Notes: generated from the sequence alone by a model not told the origin. Positions 13,795 through 26,870 are shown, counted from the first letter of the stretch. The stretch: 64,000 bases of DNA from Jackrogersella multiformis (GCA_902806575.1 CADCXD010000004.1:4154001-4218000), one strand, 5' to 3'. Translations and numbers: made by a program.

Positions 13795-14145
13795 GAACAT
13801 TGATGTTGAGGGATGAGGATAAAGCGGCCAAGGATAGTATTTACTAGACCCGCGGAAAATAAGGTAACAGACGGATTAACTCGTGGTCAGGGTTTGACGT
13901 GGAGGATGCGGTTCCGGCGTACGGTTCTTTGATGCGTCTTGTATGAATACGACATATTATGATTTTACTATGACTTTAATGAGATTGCTATTTGAGAGCT
14001 AGCATATGATGATGTAGACTACCTACCTAACCACGAAGGCCTCGCCACTAGCTCAAACTGAGGCGTTGTAAGAATTTATCTTCCATCTCTGTCAATTTCG
14101 AGTAAAATACACGTGTCCTTTTTTTATTTTTTATTTTTTATTTTT
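13795..14145. other. Convergent 3' region between VPS13 and P450
   Basis: Tail-to-tail spacer of about 350 bp. It holds an A/T-rich stretch at 14118-14147, where runs of T on the plus strand directly follow the P450 stop codon and read as A-rich 3' untranslated sequence on the minus strand. No gene is visible. Confidence 0.6.
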
Positions 14146-15874
14146 TTAAGCAGGTGTCATGCTTACCCAGCATCCATACAGCATAGAAGTGTTGATGCCG
14201 AACTTTTGGATAGGCGGCCTTTCATCCTTCCGCTCGATCTCCCCGAAAGCCTGCAGGATGCGGAACGTGACAAACGCAATCTGCGTCAGCGCGAATTGCT
14301 GCCCGACGCAGATTCGTGGCCCGGCGTTGAAGGGGACATACTCATAACTGCGGAGGTATCAGAATGATTCTAGTCAGCTGGGCAGTTCAGAGGCTATGCT
14401 CCGTGGGCAACACATACGTGGTCCTAAGCGTCTCCCAGCGCTCCGGGCGGAACTCGTTGGCGTCTTCGCCGTATATGTCTTGCCGCCGGTGCAGAGCCCA
14501 GGGTATATAGCGGACCAAGGTGCCTTTCGCCACGAATACGGGTGATTTTCCGTCGGGTCCGCCGCCGACCGGCAGGATTGTGTCGCGGACGGCCTCGCGC
14601 GCGTTAGTGGCTACTGGCGGGTTGAGACGGAGGGCTTCTTTGATAGCCCAGTTCAGGTACTTCATGTTGCGCAGGTCCTCCCACGAAGGCAGTTGGTCCA
14701 TGCCATCCAGGCTTAGGTCTCTCACCTCGCGCCGGATGGCCGTGACCACGTCCGGTCGCCGCGAGAGCTCGAAAAATAGATAGGACAGCACACTCGTAGT
14801 GGTGTCCCGGCCGGCGGTAAAGATGCTCATGAGATGATCGCGAATAGCTTCGTCGGACTCGCCTGTCCGGAGCAGCTCGTTGAGGAACATGTACCGCTTG
14901 CTATCTTGCTCGGCCTTCTCCCCCTTCTCGGTCTCTTCGCCCCTTACCTCCGCGATATACTTCTCCACGTACGCGTTCATGAATGCCGTGCATTCGTCCA
15001 TCTCGCGGTCCGGGAGGAGTAAGGTCAGCCAGCCTAGCCTAGCCCTGTTAGCGATCTTCTGCATGGACACGTCGAAGCAGCGGCCGAATCGGAGGCCGTC
15101 CTCGGGCGCGCTACCCAGCAAGTCGGTGGAGTTTCCGAACATGAAGTCCGAGATGGTGTCGGTCGTAAGCATGGAAAACATGGCCTGCAAATCGAAGGGG
15201 TGGCCGTCGCGCGGGATGTGGGCGATCAGCCTGGTAACGTGACGATCGAAGCACCGCAGATCTGCGACTTGGTCGCGGACGAAGGCGGGTCGCAGCGTCG
15301 CTCTCGCGTGCCGCCAGGCGTCGCCGTTGGAGGTGAAGATGGAATAGCGGCCGAGGACAGGGATAAAAGCACGGATGCGCATGCGCGGGAGATCCCAGTC
15401 GTCGAAGCGAGAGAAGAGTACGGTGCGGACGTTCTCAGGCTCGTCCGTTGCGATGGTGAGGCCCGGGTTTGGGAACATCCGGTGCTCGAAGGTATGGCCC
15501 AGCATGCCGAAGAGGCGGCTCCATCCCACGAGCAAGGTGTGAGACTTGATCTGCCGCGCGGCGTCTAATAGGAATCGCACCCCGAAAGGGTCCTTCGGAT
15601 AGGACGGGATAGGCTCGCATCCGTGCTGCGTCATCTCTGTGAAGTACCGGCGCTCCCCGCGCAGCGAGGTCTGCGTGTAGAGACCTGCTAATACTAGCAG
15701 CATCCAGAGTGCTTTCTGCGCGGTTGACCAAGGCCCCGGCCGTAGGTAGAGGGTGTCGGCTACCAAGGCCGCCGACACGAGAGCTGCAATGATGGTGGCA
15801 ATGACATAGCGCTGCTTAGCCTTCCTCGGAAGCGATTCCATCCTCATCCTGCGAATCTCGCTCGCAGAAGCCAT
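14146..15874 (-). CDS. CYP52-like cytochrome P450 monooxygenase
   Basis: Exons 14418-15874 and 14146-14347 give 552 residues; the 70-nt intron (14348-14417) has GTATGT and CCGCAG. Landmarks counted from the ATG at 15874 are: N-terminal membrane anchor about 22-43 with a second hydrophobic stretch about 54-66, I-helix AGRDTT at 354-359, ExxR as EALR at 413-416, PERW at 477-480, and heme loop FNAGPRICVG at 492-501 with Cys499 as the iron ligand. The sequence HGCEPIPSYPKDPFG and the clustered motifs resemble the CYP52/CYP539 group of ER-bound n-alkane and fatty-acid omega-hydroxylases; the substrate is inferred, not shown. An upstream in-frame ATG at 15964 would add 30 residues in front of the anchor and is less likely. 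The coding region is GC-rich relative to its surroundings and convergent with VPS13. Confidence 0.93.
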
Positions 15875-17089
15875 GATTTCACATTCCCGGGATATGCCTA
15901 TGCGTGTATGTATCCCCGTATGAAGGAAATTCGAGGTTGAGAAGAAGCTATTCGGTGAATACAATACCTAGGTACCTACCAACGAGATTGCTTCCTTTGC
16001 ACATCCCCTCGTAAAAGGAGATAGGTACAACAAAAACGACAACAAACAAAACGACCTCGGTCAAAGATTACATTGCCTCGAACTAGGAGGAGGTGGCGTA
16101 TCGAGGGTTGGGGAATTTGAAGACTGCAGATATGACGAATCCCCGATTAGGCGACATGATACGTTCGCAACCAGCCAATAGTATTATGATTATTATTATA
16201 GGTATTATTATAGGTAATATTATATTACCTACCTAGTGTAGGTACATGTAGGAGGTAGGTATACTGTATCACATGCAAAGAGCAAGCAAGACACTTTCAG
16301 AAATTGGAAAGGGACTATGTACATTATAGCACATCACTTTGCGCCACCTTCTACTTTTATTTTCAACCTTAGACTTCCAAGGTTCCAAGGTTTCGAGGTC
16401 CTCATGCAAGACCCGCAGCCACCCCTGAAAATGTGTAATAGCTTATGACGTCAATGAAGGCGAAAGGATATAGCGATAATGCCTTCCAAGTTCCCGTCGG
16501 TATAACTACCTAAGGTACCTAGGTACCTTAAGCCCACCGAGATGACTTTGACAATCGTGGTAGGTATCGAATCGGGAGATGCTCATCGATTCCTGCTGCC
16601 CTATGCCGCCAAAACGTGCATCCTATGCGACTTGGCAGCTCAAGCTAGGCCCGCTATGACGAAATGACCACAAAAGCCTGCCTGGATGTAGGGCATTGTA
16701 TTATGAATGAAGGCGCGCTAAAACTTCCCTATGGTCTTTTATTTATTTTTAGACGGAAAGATAGATGGGAAGAAAAAGAAGATTTTCGTAAGATCCTAGG
16801 TCCGTTTCTGCATCATCCCATACCTACACTAGTCCGGTATAAACTTCAGAGAAACGGATCAGCTACACAAGGCCCGTTAAGGTTTAACGAGAACGTTAAG
16901 GTTTGACGAGAATGTGACGGAATAGGAGCCTGCTAACTTTGACCAACCGTCGAGCCGGCACATGGTGTTATTTAAGGCGGCTTCGTGGCACAAGATCTGG
17001 TCTCAGGATAGCCTTAACTCGACAGCTAACGGTCCGAGGGTTAATGGTCGATCAGTTGACTTTGGGAATCCCGCATCTATCCATACATC

Positions 17090-17138
17090 CATATATCTAT
17101 ATATATATATATCCATATATATCTATATCCATATATCA
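17090..17138. repeat. TATATCCA-type microsatellite
   Basis: An AT-rich simple repeat made of interleaved TATATA and ATCCATAT units. It is translated in several frames as Ile/Tyr runs, which is why small open frames appear here; these are not genes. Confidence 0.85.
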
Positions 17139-17329
17139 CGGTTTTATAATGCTAAGTACGAGAATATGCATTCCACAGGTATCACCAGATTTAAATTGAT
17201 ATATGTCGGTCATATTTCTTGCGATACTTACGATAGTTGACGAAATGTCCCGTCCAATCTTGCCGTGAAATGTTCATATCTTTACGGGATATTCTCTAGC
17301 ATCGCACACGAACAAGGGGTGATGCTTGT

Positions 17330-17580
17330 CGAGTTTAGGTACGTACCTAGAGGTATGCCGGTACCTACCTACCTACATAGTACCTAGGTACGTGTAGGTA
17401 AGGCATTACCGCTTCACTTATTAAACAAGAACACATGGATGGAACACGGAGTGCCTACCTGGGTAGATACCCTAGGTAGATACCTCCAGGGCTAGCCTAC
17501 CTACCATACGCTAGGTATGTATGTAGGTAGATAGGTACCTACATATGTAGATACATAGGTAGGTAGATATCATGTACACA
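17330..17580. repeat. Dense CCTAGG/GGTACC palindrome cluster
   Basis: About 250 bp dominated by TACCTACC, CCTAGGTA and GTAGGTAG units in both orientations, interrupted by short unique sequence. It is part of the window-wide palindrome family. Confidence 0.8.
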
Positions 17581-18945
17581 TCACGTACACATCACCCCTT
17601 ATGCGTTGTACATACGTGGTCACTTATACAGGTAATCTGTCTGTCTGTCTGTCTAATGACTAGGCCGTTGATGATACGATCATCGAGAAGAGTACTAATG
17701 CCTCGATGCCTACCTACCTAGGTAGGTAGCCATCCAAGTCAAAGCGTCAAAACACCTAGGCATTGATGAATCAACATACCTAAGTACCTACATATCATCC
17801 ATCTGCGCAATTCGCGAACTCCTGTATGTACTATGTACTCGACGAGCCAGGATGTGTGGATAAGGATGTAAGGATAAGGATGTAAGGATATAAAGGATGT
17901 GCAAAGATCGGCCGCTAATGTCGGGTAGGTTGACGAGCCCGATCAGCCCTGACCCTGACGAACCCCCCGGACCCCTCCTAACTCCCCCTCCAAACTACAA
18001 CCCTGTCAATCTTCACCCCGCTATAGCCCCTCTACATACATACCTAGGTACATACACATATACACATCCATACGTACACACAAGTGTAGATATGACGAGC
18101 TCGGAGGTTTTAGGAACCGATATTTTGTTGCTGCGATATCTACTTCTGCACTAGGCCTAGAAGCCGACTTTAGACCGATCCCTAGAAAGTCTAATCGGGG
18201 TTTTTATACGGAATGAGGACCGATGGTATCGAGCTGGTCTAATTCGGCAGGAGGAAAGGAAGAAAGGAAGAAGACGATAAGCAAAAGGATAGACCTAAGA
18301 TCGATCATCGGAGGGGCTGAGTGAGATGGCGTTACCTATTTAGGTACCTATCACTACCTACCTAGGTAGTACCAGGTAGCCCGTATCTGCCTACTCGCTA
18401 GTAGTACCCCGGACAGCTGCCCGGAGAAGACACCTATAGGCCGTAGCGCACAGCATCGCAGGTTTCGCCGCTAGCTGCTGACGGTCATGGTAAATGTGTG
18501 TCACTCGATATGCGTTGCTACCTACCTACCTATAGGTATCTACTTTTTATAACCCAATTCTTTAAGGTATAGCATCATGAGTGATGTACAGTATCATGAT
18601 CACTCAGCCGCCATTCATGTAAGAGTGTCGGTCAAGACGATACTCACCCTCGGAACATGTCTGCACCGTCCGCGCCGTCTGAACCGTCTGCACCTATGAG
18701 GATATGAGGATATGAGGAATTTTGACAGCAAACACGAAAGCGAATGAGGAGAGAGGAAAAGGCCTAGGCCAAGACCACTCCGGGGGTTTCGTCGAATGCA
18801 ACCTATGCAACCTACCTACCTAGGTAGGTATCTAGCATATAATAGGTAGGAGTTAGAACGAGGCTTAAAAGTAATATTTAACTTAATTGACGTGGTCCTG
18901 ACAACTTGGGCACCGAGAAGTTAGATAATTGGAAGTTAAGCAAAT

Positions 18946-18948
<3 letters not shown>

Positions 18949-18995
<47 letters not shown>

Positions 18996-18996
18996 C
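18949..18996. repeat. Composite (AC)n(AT)n microsatellite
   Basis: About 14 AC dinucleotides run directly into about 8 AT dinucleotides and end in a TACCTAGGTA copy. It is non-coding; minus-strand frames across it give only Cys/Val and Ile/Tyr runs. Confidence 0.92.
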
Positions 18997-20650
18997 CTAG
19001 GTAAGTATACGCACACAACACGTACATACATACGTATACGTGTACATGGATGGACGTTCTCCTCAAGAAGCATCTTGACAGGGCAGATCGCTGCCAGGTG
19101 GTGACCAGCTTGCCGGCGGTAGATTGATCTGCAGCTCGTCAGAAAGCCAGAGAGAACCGTCTCGGCCGGCCCAGACGCGACCGGATGCTTACGGTATGTT
19201 TGTTGGCCTCCCCAATGAGAGCAGATGGTTGTATTACCTAGGCAGCTAGGTATGGTCGCGACCCTATACCAGTAAAGCTGACAACCTTGGAAGCAGACCA
19301 AGCCAACCTTGCTTAACCGGTCGGACGAAGTAAACCCATGTTTATAGGCTGATGAGTCCGTAAAGATAGACCGAGTTGATGCCGCATCTTATAATCGTCT
19401 TTTCGGGGTTTGCGGTATCGTAGATATTACGGTACTAGCCAGTGCTAGTAGGTACTTCGTCGAGTTTCTTATATAAACCGTTATCGTTACCTAACGGACT
19501 TAGGTTTCTAGCTACATGCCTAACCTAGGTAGGTACCTATCTAGGTACATATGCAAGTAGTATACGTGATTCCTCAGTGTACCAAGTATCCCAAGTATCG
19601 AAGGCGAGAAACTTCATACTCGTAACCAAGGTACCATTAGGATCAGCCATTTTCATCATCTGTCTCTATAAGATGAGCTTTGCAAGGAGCTTTGATTAGA
19701 AGCATGACATAACTACCTAGGTAAGTACTCGGGCAAACACCGCCACATGAAAAGCAGATCCCGCAAGGAAAGATTAGCTCAGACGGGAAGCCACATGAGT
19801 CGTTATTATTCGCTTGTCCACGAATGAGGTTGAGTTTTTTGTTCAAATTATCTCATTCCTCGTCCATTAACCAAGTAGGTTCATAGCTTCATTATGGAAG
19901 AAGAAAAAAATTGTCGATCAAGAAAAAATAGAAAATGGAAAATGAAAAATTTCAATTCTACTTTATATTTTCTTCCTCTCCGTGAAAAAAGGCTGTCATA
20001 CTTTTACTTCTTTTTGATACATTCTAATCCAACACGCTTGATAGTGATTTAACAATTACACGATTTAATCGTATATCCTTGAATGGGTATATCTTTTTCG
20101 GCCACGTCAAACCCGTTAAGATTGGTAAACACTAAATAATATTTGGCTCCAAGTCTACCTAGGTAGAGAGGAATCATTTCCGTCTCTCTACCGTACCACG
20201 CAGTTACATCTTGAACCGTTCTGACAGGCTGACCGTATTGGATTTCCTATTCCGGAAATCCCCGCGCCGAAAGTACCGTATTCTCTCTCCTTTTCCCATT
20301 TCCCCATTTTCCCATTCCATTTCCATTTCCATTTATCATTTTTTTCTTCTCAGCCAGCCCCCAACAATTTTCTTATTTCTTAATATTACCTAGTTATTAT
20401 TACGCTTCGTGCTAGTCCGCGCCCCCCCTTCATGGATGTTATTTATTACCAGCTCTTCCTCTTCCCTCCCAATCCTATTTTTGTTCCCTTACCCACCTGT
20501 CACCCCCAGAGGTACGAGCTAGACACGTCCCACATCCCGCATCCCGCATCCCGCCCTAGGAACGGCGGGGGATTTGGAAACAAGGAAACACGAAAGAGCA
20601 GCCTGGTGCAGCCTATCTGCAGTTTCCTCCATACGCATTGACATCACTTA

Positions 20651-20674
20651 CACGGACACGGACACGGACACGGA
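20651..20674. repeat. (CACGGA)n hexanucleotide repeat
   Basis: Four tandem CACGGA units in the presumed 5' leader of the His/Gln-rich protein gene that starts at 20878. Confidence 0.85.
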
Positions 20675-20877
20675 TACCGAGTTCTTCTTCTCGCCCATCA
20701 CGTCACCTGAGCTCCTATATCCTGTCCTATATTCTATATCCTATAACTACTACCTTACCACCACCCTACCACGCCTATCACCTTGAACGCTTTAATAGTT
20801 GTTGCACTCGAAAAAAACGCGCCCAGAGCAACATCCTCACCTCCTCGCAACCTCTTTGCCTCTAGCCGTCACCGCCC

Positions 20878-21556
20878 ATGTCGCGACGTAATTCATGTGT
20901 ATCTGACGACAGCAGAAAATCACGAAGCAGACCGGCGTCGCAACAGAGCTGTAGTTCGCCACATTCGCAACCGCGTTCGCCTCATCTATCTTCTCTCAAC
21001 AAATCTTCTGAAAAACTCGCGAATTCCCACGCGCATAAACCGTCACCTCTCAAGATGGTTACCACCACTTCGACAGTTTCACACCCTACCGCCGATGACG
21101 CTCTACACTACTACTTGCCCGACATGAACGCGCGAGAAGTAGAGCTGCAAAAACAGGGTTGGATGGAGCCGATAGTGATAGACGACGAAGACCTCATGTT
21201 TGGTGGCAAGAGTCTGAGTGCATGGTACGAAGAGGAGAGGAAATCGGCCAACTACCCAGTCGAAGAGGAGCGGCGAGGTCGACAAAGAGTGAGTTCTAAG
21301 CCCGTAGAGCATGCCTACCTAGGCACCCAGCCTGAGTAGAATATAGAGCATAGTTAGGCGAAGTATGCTGACTATAACAACTCAGGTGCGCCAGCACTAT
21401 TCACATTCGCAACAACATCATCAACATCATCACCAGCAGCAGCAGCAGCAGCAGCAGCAACACAACCACCATCACCAGCATCAACATCACCAGCATCATC
21501 GTCATCACACAAACCCGACCACCACGTCAGGAAACCATGAGCAGAATAAACATTAA
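20878..21556 (+). CDS. Small hypothetical protein with His/Gln-rich C-terminal tail
   Basis: Exons 20878-21288 and 21386-21556 give 193 residues. The 97-nt intron has a GTGAGT donor, a CTGAC branch site and CTCAG acceptor; joining it replaces an early stop after the first exon. The N-terminal 60 residues are Ser/Arg-rich and look disordered. A compact acidic segment follows (about 75-137) containing LPDMNAREVELQKQGWMEP and DDEDLMFGGKSLSAWYEEER, which is the part most likely to be conserved. Exon 2 codes almost only His and Gln (20 His and 17 Gln in 56 residues, including nine consecutive Gln from CAG codons). I do not recognise a family or function. The tail could bind metal or form condensates, but that is speculation. 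The intron carries one copy of the CCTAGG palindrome family. Another ATG at 21055 (MVTTTSTV) is a possible shorter start. Confidence 0.75.
21434..21460 (+). repeat. CAG trinucleotide (polyGln) tract inside exon
   Basis: Eight CAG codons followed by one CAA encode nine consecutive Gln within the His/Gln-rich tail. The near-pure CAG run suggests length polymorphism by slippage. Confidence 0.9.
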
Positions 21557-22822
21557 ACACCCGACGAATGAAATTCTAAAGCGTGAGGACTATCGAGTAG
21601 TCCTTGTTCCCTTTCCAAGATACCCAACACAGCATTTGTATGACCGACCAGGCGTCTATAGAATTTATCTTTTTTTGCGCGCATCGCCACCAATCATATC
21701 GATCCAACTGAACTTCATTTACGGCGAAACGCATTAGATATATCGCATTGGCTCCCCCCACGAACTATAAGGCTTTCATAGCCTCGCAGGTATATAACGG
21801 AACTTTTTTAGAGCACTATTAGACAGGCAGAGAGGGCACACTGTTCCCCTTCCATTAACGGACGGGCCTTCATCACAGATTCGGCGAGATCTGCATTGGG
21901 CTAGGCGTTTTTGATCGTCTTAATTTTTCTGCATTTTTGGGCCTGGGCGAAATTGATACCGGGGGGGAATCTGAGACTTCGGGCGTCTCCGGTACTTGGA
22001 ATACACGAGTATAACCGCTTGGCTAGGCATCCTATCTTTGTGCTATTATATTGGGGAAATCATTCCGGCAACGTGGGATGGCTGAGCATAGAATGAGCTG
22101 GAGGGAAGTGCTCTCGCATATTATAAGGGGAACGCAGACTTCCCAAAATAACAGTCAAATTCAAACCATTGTAACATCCTGCGTTATATGATATGACTTA
22201 GACGAAGAACCAGTTCGACTACCTCTGGAATTGATCAACCGCTCCGGTGGGGATAACATATAACACCTACCTAGGTATGCTCCCTCACTAGAACGTATCG
22301 GCAGTGATTCCTATGGCGTAGGGCTCATGGGCTCATCCTCCGGAGAATCTCTACATCCAATCTAGAGTAAGCAAATACCGATAGGCTATTGTGAATGGTT
22401 GGCTTTAAGGGGTAATGTTATAGGTTAGGAGACTTATGGGATCGTGAGACTGACGCGTCTTGTACTAGTGAAATCTAGTTAGGTAGTCCGTGGCTTGTCT
22501 ATCGTAGTCCATGATTACGGCATTCCAATTATGACTAATAATAGTTCGGAGCGGGAACATGGAATAGGAGAGCTCGTATGCTCTCAGCCAATCACAGATC
22601 CGAGCGGTCCGGGAGTCTCCAACAATATAACGACATGCTGCGTTGGTAGGGTGAAGTCAAGAACTCCGAATTTCATGATAAATAGCTCGTCTTCCGTCTA
22701 CCTTAGGTATCCGATCTCTCAAATAAGACATAGAAGCCACCGAGCATCTCATGAACTAGTTATTCGATATCGAACATTACCCGTCGGATTTCCCACCTTG
22801 AGAATATCTTACAATCAACAAT
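21557..22822. other. Intergenic region between small protein and amidase
   Basis: No recognisable gene. The 122-codon frame at 22495-22863 overlaps the amidase start in another frame and has no motif. One TACCTAGGTA copy lies near 22270. Confidence 0.55.
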
Positions 22823-24768
22823 ATGACTTCCCACCAGATGAAGTGAGCAGTTCGATGATTTGAAGTCAAAATTTATTGGATTGCCAATGACATCCATCCA
22901 GGAAACAGGCCTCTATCGAAGCTTTACGAGAAATCGCCAAGGTACACGGGTTTCTCATAAAGCCTCAAGATGAGCAAGGATATCTCAGCATCGTTCGAGA
23001 GGCGCAAGAATCCGTGGATTTCGTCGACCGTATGACGGACTTTATCGACCCAAGATTCACGCCGAACGTCGGCACTCCTGGTCGAGTCTCTCGGACGTAT
23101 TCCCTACCACCAGCCTCCGAGAACCCCCTGAATGCATGGAGCCACCGGGTACGACCTGCCCCTCCCCTTTCTAAGCCTAACTTCTTTGCTGGACTGACGG
23201 ATAAGTTTGATATAGACGTACATCACAGCTCCCTATATCGCAAATAGCACAGGGTTACTAGCTGGAAAGACAGTTGCTATCAAGGACAATACGTCGGTGG
23301 CAGACATACCGAGTACGGTTGGCACGCAACCATTCCACCTTTGCAAAGACAAGCCAGCTCCCATCCCGGACTTCGACGCTCCCATCGTGTCTCGCATCCT
23401 CGAAGCGGGCGCAGTGATCACCGGAACTTCGACATGCGAGAACTACTGTATGTCAGCAATGTCTTGTACTAGTGCCGTCGGACCTGTTGACAACCCTTGG
23501 TTGAAAGGTCATTCGGCTGGAGGGAGCAGCAGTGGATCGGCAGCACTTATAGCAGTAAATATGATCAGAAAATGGCGACAAGCTAGAGGCCTCCCCGTCC
23601 AGTACTTAGGTGAAGGGGTAGACTTCGCGACCGGTGGTGACCAAGGCGGCAGCATCCGAGTTGTTCGTATCCCCCCCCCCCCCTTTTCGTGCTCTATTGA
23701 GACCCATATGAAATATATCACCTACTGATACGACGAAAGCCCGCCGCATACTGTGGTATATACGGCATTAAGCCGACACATGGACTAGTCCCCTACACGG
23801 GTAATGCGTCACTCTTCCCCATGCTAGACCACTGCGGTCCGATGGCCTCTTCCGTTCGCGACACCGCGCTCCTCCTTGCGGTGCTCGCCGGCTATGACGG
23901 ATTCGACCCGCGCATGACGCCCGAGACTCCCCTCCGCGCCGCCGTGCCACAGTACCATTCCATCCTTAACGACCAGATCGCCGCGCGTACCGCAGCCGGC
24001 ACCTGGACCCCCCAAGCAGCCGGTCGTAATCTACGCGTCGGCGTCCTTAGGGAAGCCTTCGAAATCAATGGCCTCGATTCCGAGGTTGCGTCCGTCATCC
24101 GCAGGGCTACGTCGCGCTTCGCCGCGATGGGTGCCTCCGTCGCCGAAGTCTCCGCGCCGCTGCATCTAGCGGCGCCGCACATATTCACCGCGGCGACTCG
24201 TGCGTACATGGCGGATACGCTAATATTCCGCCAGGGCTCCTCCACCGCGTCTTCGCTCGGGTTCCCGTTCCCGGGCGCCCCGGCGCCGGCCCCTGATCAG
24301 AACTGGTACGAGACGATGACGGCGTCGAACCCGCTCGTCGTCGCCGCTCTTCTGAGCAGCGAGTTCCTGCGGGACCGGTCGAGATACCCGGAGAGCGTGC
24401 GGGACAAGGCCGTGCGCCACGTTCACGAGCTGCGCGCCGCGTACGACAAGGTGCTGCAGGAGGTCGACGTGCTAGTCATGCCGGCGACGCCGACGGTAGG
24501 GCCACGACACGCGCCGCCCGATATGGGCGTCGGAGAGAAGGCGGAGTTCCTCCTCGCGAATACTCTCAACACCATGCCGTTTGACATTACGGGCCACCCG
24601 GGCTTGGTTATACCTGTTGGCTGGGGCCGCGCTGAGGACGATGACGGAGATTGGAATGCGAGATTGCCGGTTGGTATGCAGATTGTCGGGAAAAGATGGG
24701 ACGAACAGACGGTCTTCCTTGCTGCTGCTGCGTGGGAGGTTGGTGGGCTGGGGTTAGACGAGAAGTAG
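22823..24768 (+). CDS. Amidase-signature family hydrolase
   Basis: Four exons, 22823-22842, 22902-23148, 23216-23662 and 23740-24768, give 580 residues. Intron 1 uses GTGAGC/CCAG, intron 2 GTACGA/ATAG and intron 3 GTTCGT/AAAG; each choice keeps frame and family alignment (MTSHQM/KKQASIEALR, WSHR/TYITAPY, GGSIRV/PAAYCG). Catalytic elements of the Ser-cisSer-Lys family are visible: Lys112 in AIKDN, the GGSSSGS loop at 191-197 supplying the cis-Ser, and Ser235 in GGDQGGSIR as nucleophile. The region between them (MIRKWRQARG) is a longer linker than in bacterial amidases, as I recall from fungal relatives. The family cleaves C-N bonds of amides; the substrate cannot be predicted. No signal peptide is seen. 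The last exon is markedly more GC-rich than the first three. Intron 3 contains a run of 13 C just after the donor. The family call is firm; the exact intron 3 donor is the weakest point. Confidence 0.88.
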
Positions 24769-26870
24769 GACCACGAGGAATACCTAGGAGCAGGAGGATA
24801 GGTATGAGGTAGCTGTGATGAAATAGGTGACACGGTGGAATAACATATGTTGAGCCCAAGGAATACAAGGAACACATAAGCACAGATACGGTGAAGAATG
24901 AGGCAGCGTGATTACCATTGATCTGGAGAACAACCAGCGATCAGTACGATCACTATATGACGGTTCAATATCCGACTGAGCGGACACAACACTCGGGTTC
25001 CTACCTAGGTAAATTATAAGAATATACTTGACTTCTCTAGGAGTTAGGAACGCTATTAGACCCCATCCCTAGCCAACTGCAACGATTATATCATGCATGG
25101 GCACCTAGGTAGCCAAAAGATGGTACCTAATTGATTATTCATATTATTCATACCTACAGATGAACCGTACTATGTAGTAAGCCGTGTGGCCTGGTGGTGT
25201 TATTGGTTACTTGGGTAGTTGGAAGTCCGGGGCAAAGTCTCCTGATGTCGATCATCTGCAAGCCAGCTCAACCCCTAAATAGCATCGTTGCTTGTAAGTT
25301 CCAAGTCAGTGCACCTCCGTATCCGTAGTGCACCTTAATCGATCAGTACCTACCTATTACATAGTACTATCCATGTAAAATGGCTAAGTGGGCAACTTAC
25401 ATATTTATTACACGTAGGTAGTGCCACTAGTCCACGATAGGCCATCCGATGTTTCATTGCGGTATGGATTTGTAGCGGACCTACACGAGCTCCCCGAGAG
25501 AGAGCTTATATTAATACGGAAATAGTATGAAAGTGATAAAAGATCAATCAATGGTGGGGTCGGGCGCGTAAGAACTACTAGGTATGTAGGCCCCTTTTTC
25601 TTTTTTTTTTCTTTTTTCTTTTCTACTTTTACTTTTACTTTTTATTTACCTTTACCTTTATCCCTCCCTACGATAGTCCTTTTTCGTATGGGGTGTCACC
25701 TCTATCCCTAGTAAGATAAGTTCTAGTGAGGAGGAGAGAAGAAGTTGGGCAGATAAATGAACTAGATATAGACTTAAAAAAAAAATAGGAGAGTGGATGT
25801 CGACTTGCAGGCGTGACCCATCCTTCGTCTACGCTACGGACGGGGCTGTCGAAATGCAACTCGTGATGCCGTCGTATTGCTACCGACTGATAAGAGAGGA
25901 CTCGGACGAGACGGGGGAAAAGGGCGGTAAGCGGAGAGCGCAGATTTCCTAGGACCTGGTTTACTCTTTTGCTTACCTTCTTCGCTTAACTCCTCCTTCG
26001 CTCTGCTCCGAAGAAATATTTATGTATCGTAATCCCGCCCCGGAGCTTCCAGCCCTCTCGTTCGACATCGTACGTGCGTACGGCGAAGTTGAGGCTCGAA
26101 GTTCCGCGGGGAGGGGATGGAGAGGAGTAGTAGTAGTAGTAGGAGGAGGAGGAGGAGGGAATATGCTTGCCTTAGATACGTCCGATCATACTACAAATGT
26201 AACCCCTGTCTTTGCGTATGATGATCCCCCGCACTAATGATATACGTGATTGACATGATGCATTTCACTATCCGAATTTGCCAAGTTGACTACCAGCGCA
26301 GCGCAGCGCAGCGGAGTTGGCGCATAGTGCAGCTTTGATCTCTACCTAGCCTATGCTGCCTACCTAGGTATGCTACCTAGACTCTAGAGGCTAGGGTATG
26401 TACAGTAGCGCCCACGCTATCATCTTGCTGGTGAGATTATTCACCGTCGTTTTGGGATTTAGGAGAAGCGATGGTCTGAAACCTGAGCAATCCACGCTAT
26501 CTCTCCAACCAGGTGGTCGATAGCTTTAATTAAACCTTGCTGGCGCACAAGTTCTATGTTTACCCAGGTACCTTACCAGGTAGTGAGTGTATCGTTTCCG
26601 GTATATATTTGCTATGATAGATTTTTGCTGTGTGTCGACTCGAATAGAAGAAGAGAAGGCTTAGGTCTCAATAACTAGAACAACAGTTGGCTTCACGTAG
26701 CTAGGAATAGCTAGGGAACCTTGGAAGCTATCGATCGTATTGTGCCATGTGTAATACAACCAGCCGATAACGGGGTGGTTAGTTTTTTGTTCTACGAAGA
26801 CGATGTTTGACGATGGGGAATGCCGGAAATGCATCGGCCGGTAGTTGATGATCTGCGATGGCTGCAGGTT

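Larger units (their letters stand above)
15875..20877. other. Five-kb intergenic spacer rich in microsatellites and CCTAGG palindromes
   Basis: No gene is supported. The open frames in this stretch are short, low in complexity and have no family motif. Contents include many TACCTAGGTA-type palindromes (densest 17330-17580, also near 15965, 16508, 17717, 18358, 18818 and 19530), a (TATATCCA)-like run, a composite AC/AT microsatellite, a (CTGT)n run at about 17637-17652, and a pyrimidine-rich leader region from about 20280 to 20760 preceding the next gene. Confidence 0.6.

Noticed and set aside
14113..15968. Secondary-metabolite cluster around the P450
   Set aside because: The neighbours are VPS13 and a 5-kb spacer; no polyketide, peptide or terpene synthase lies in the window.
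18878..19301. Cys/Val-rich minus-strand frames near 19 kb
   Set aside because: Produced by translation of the AC/AT microsatellite.
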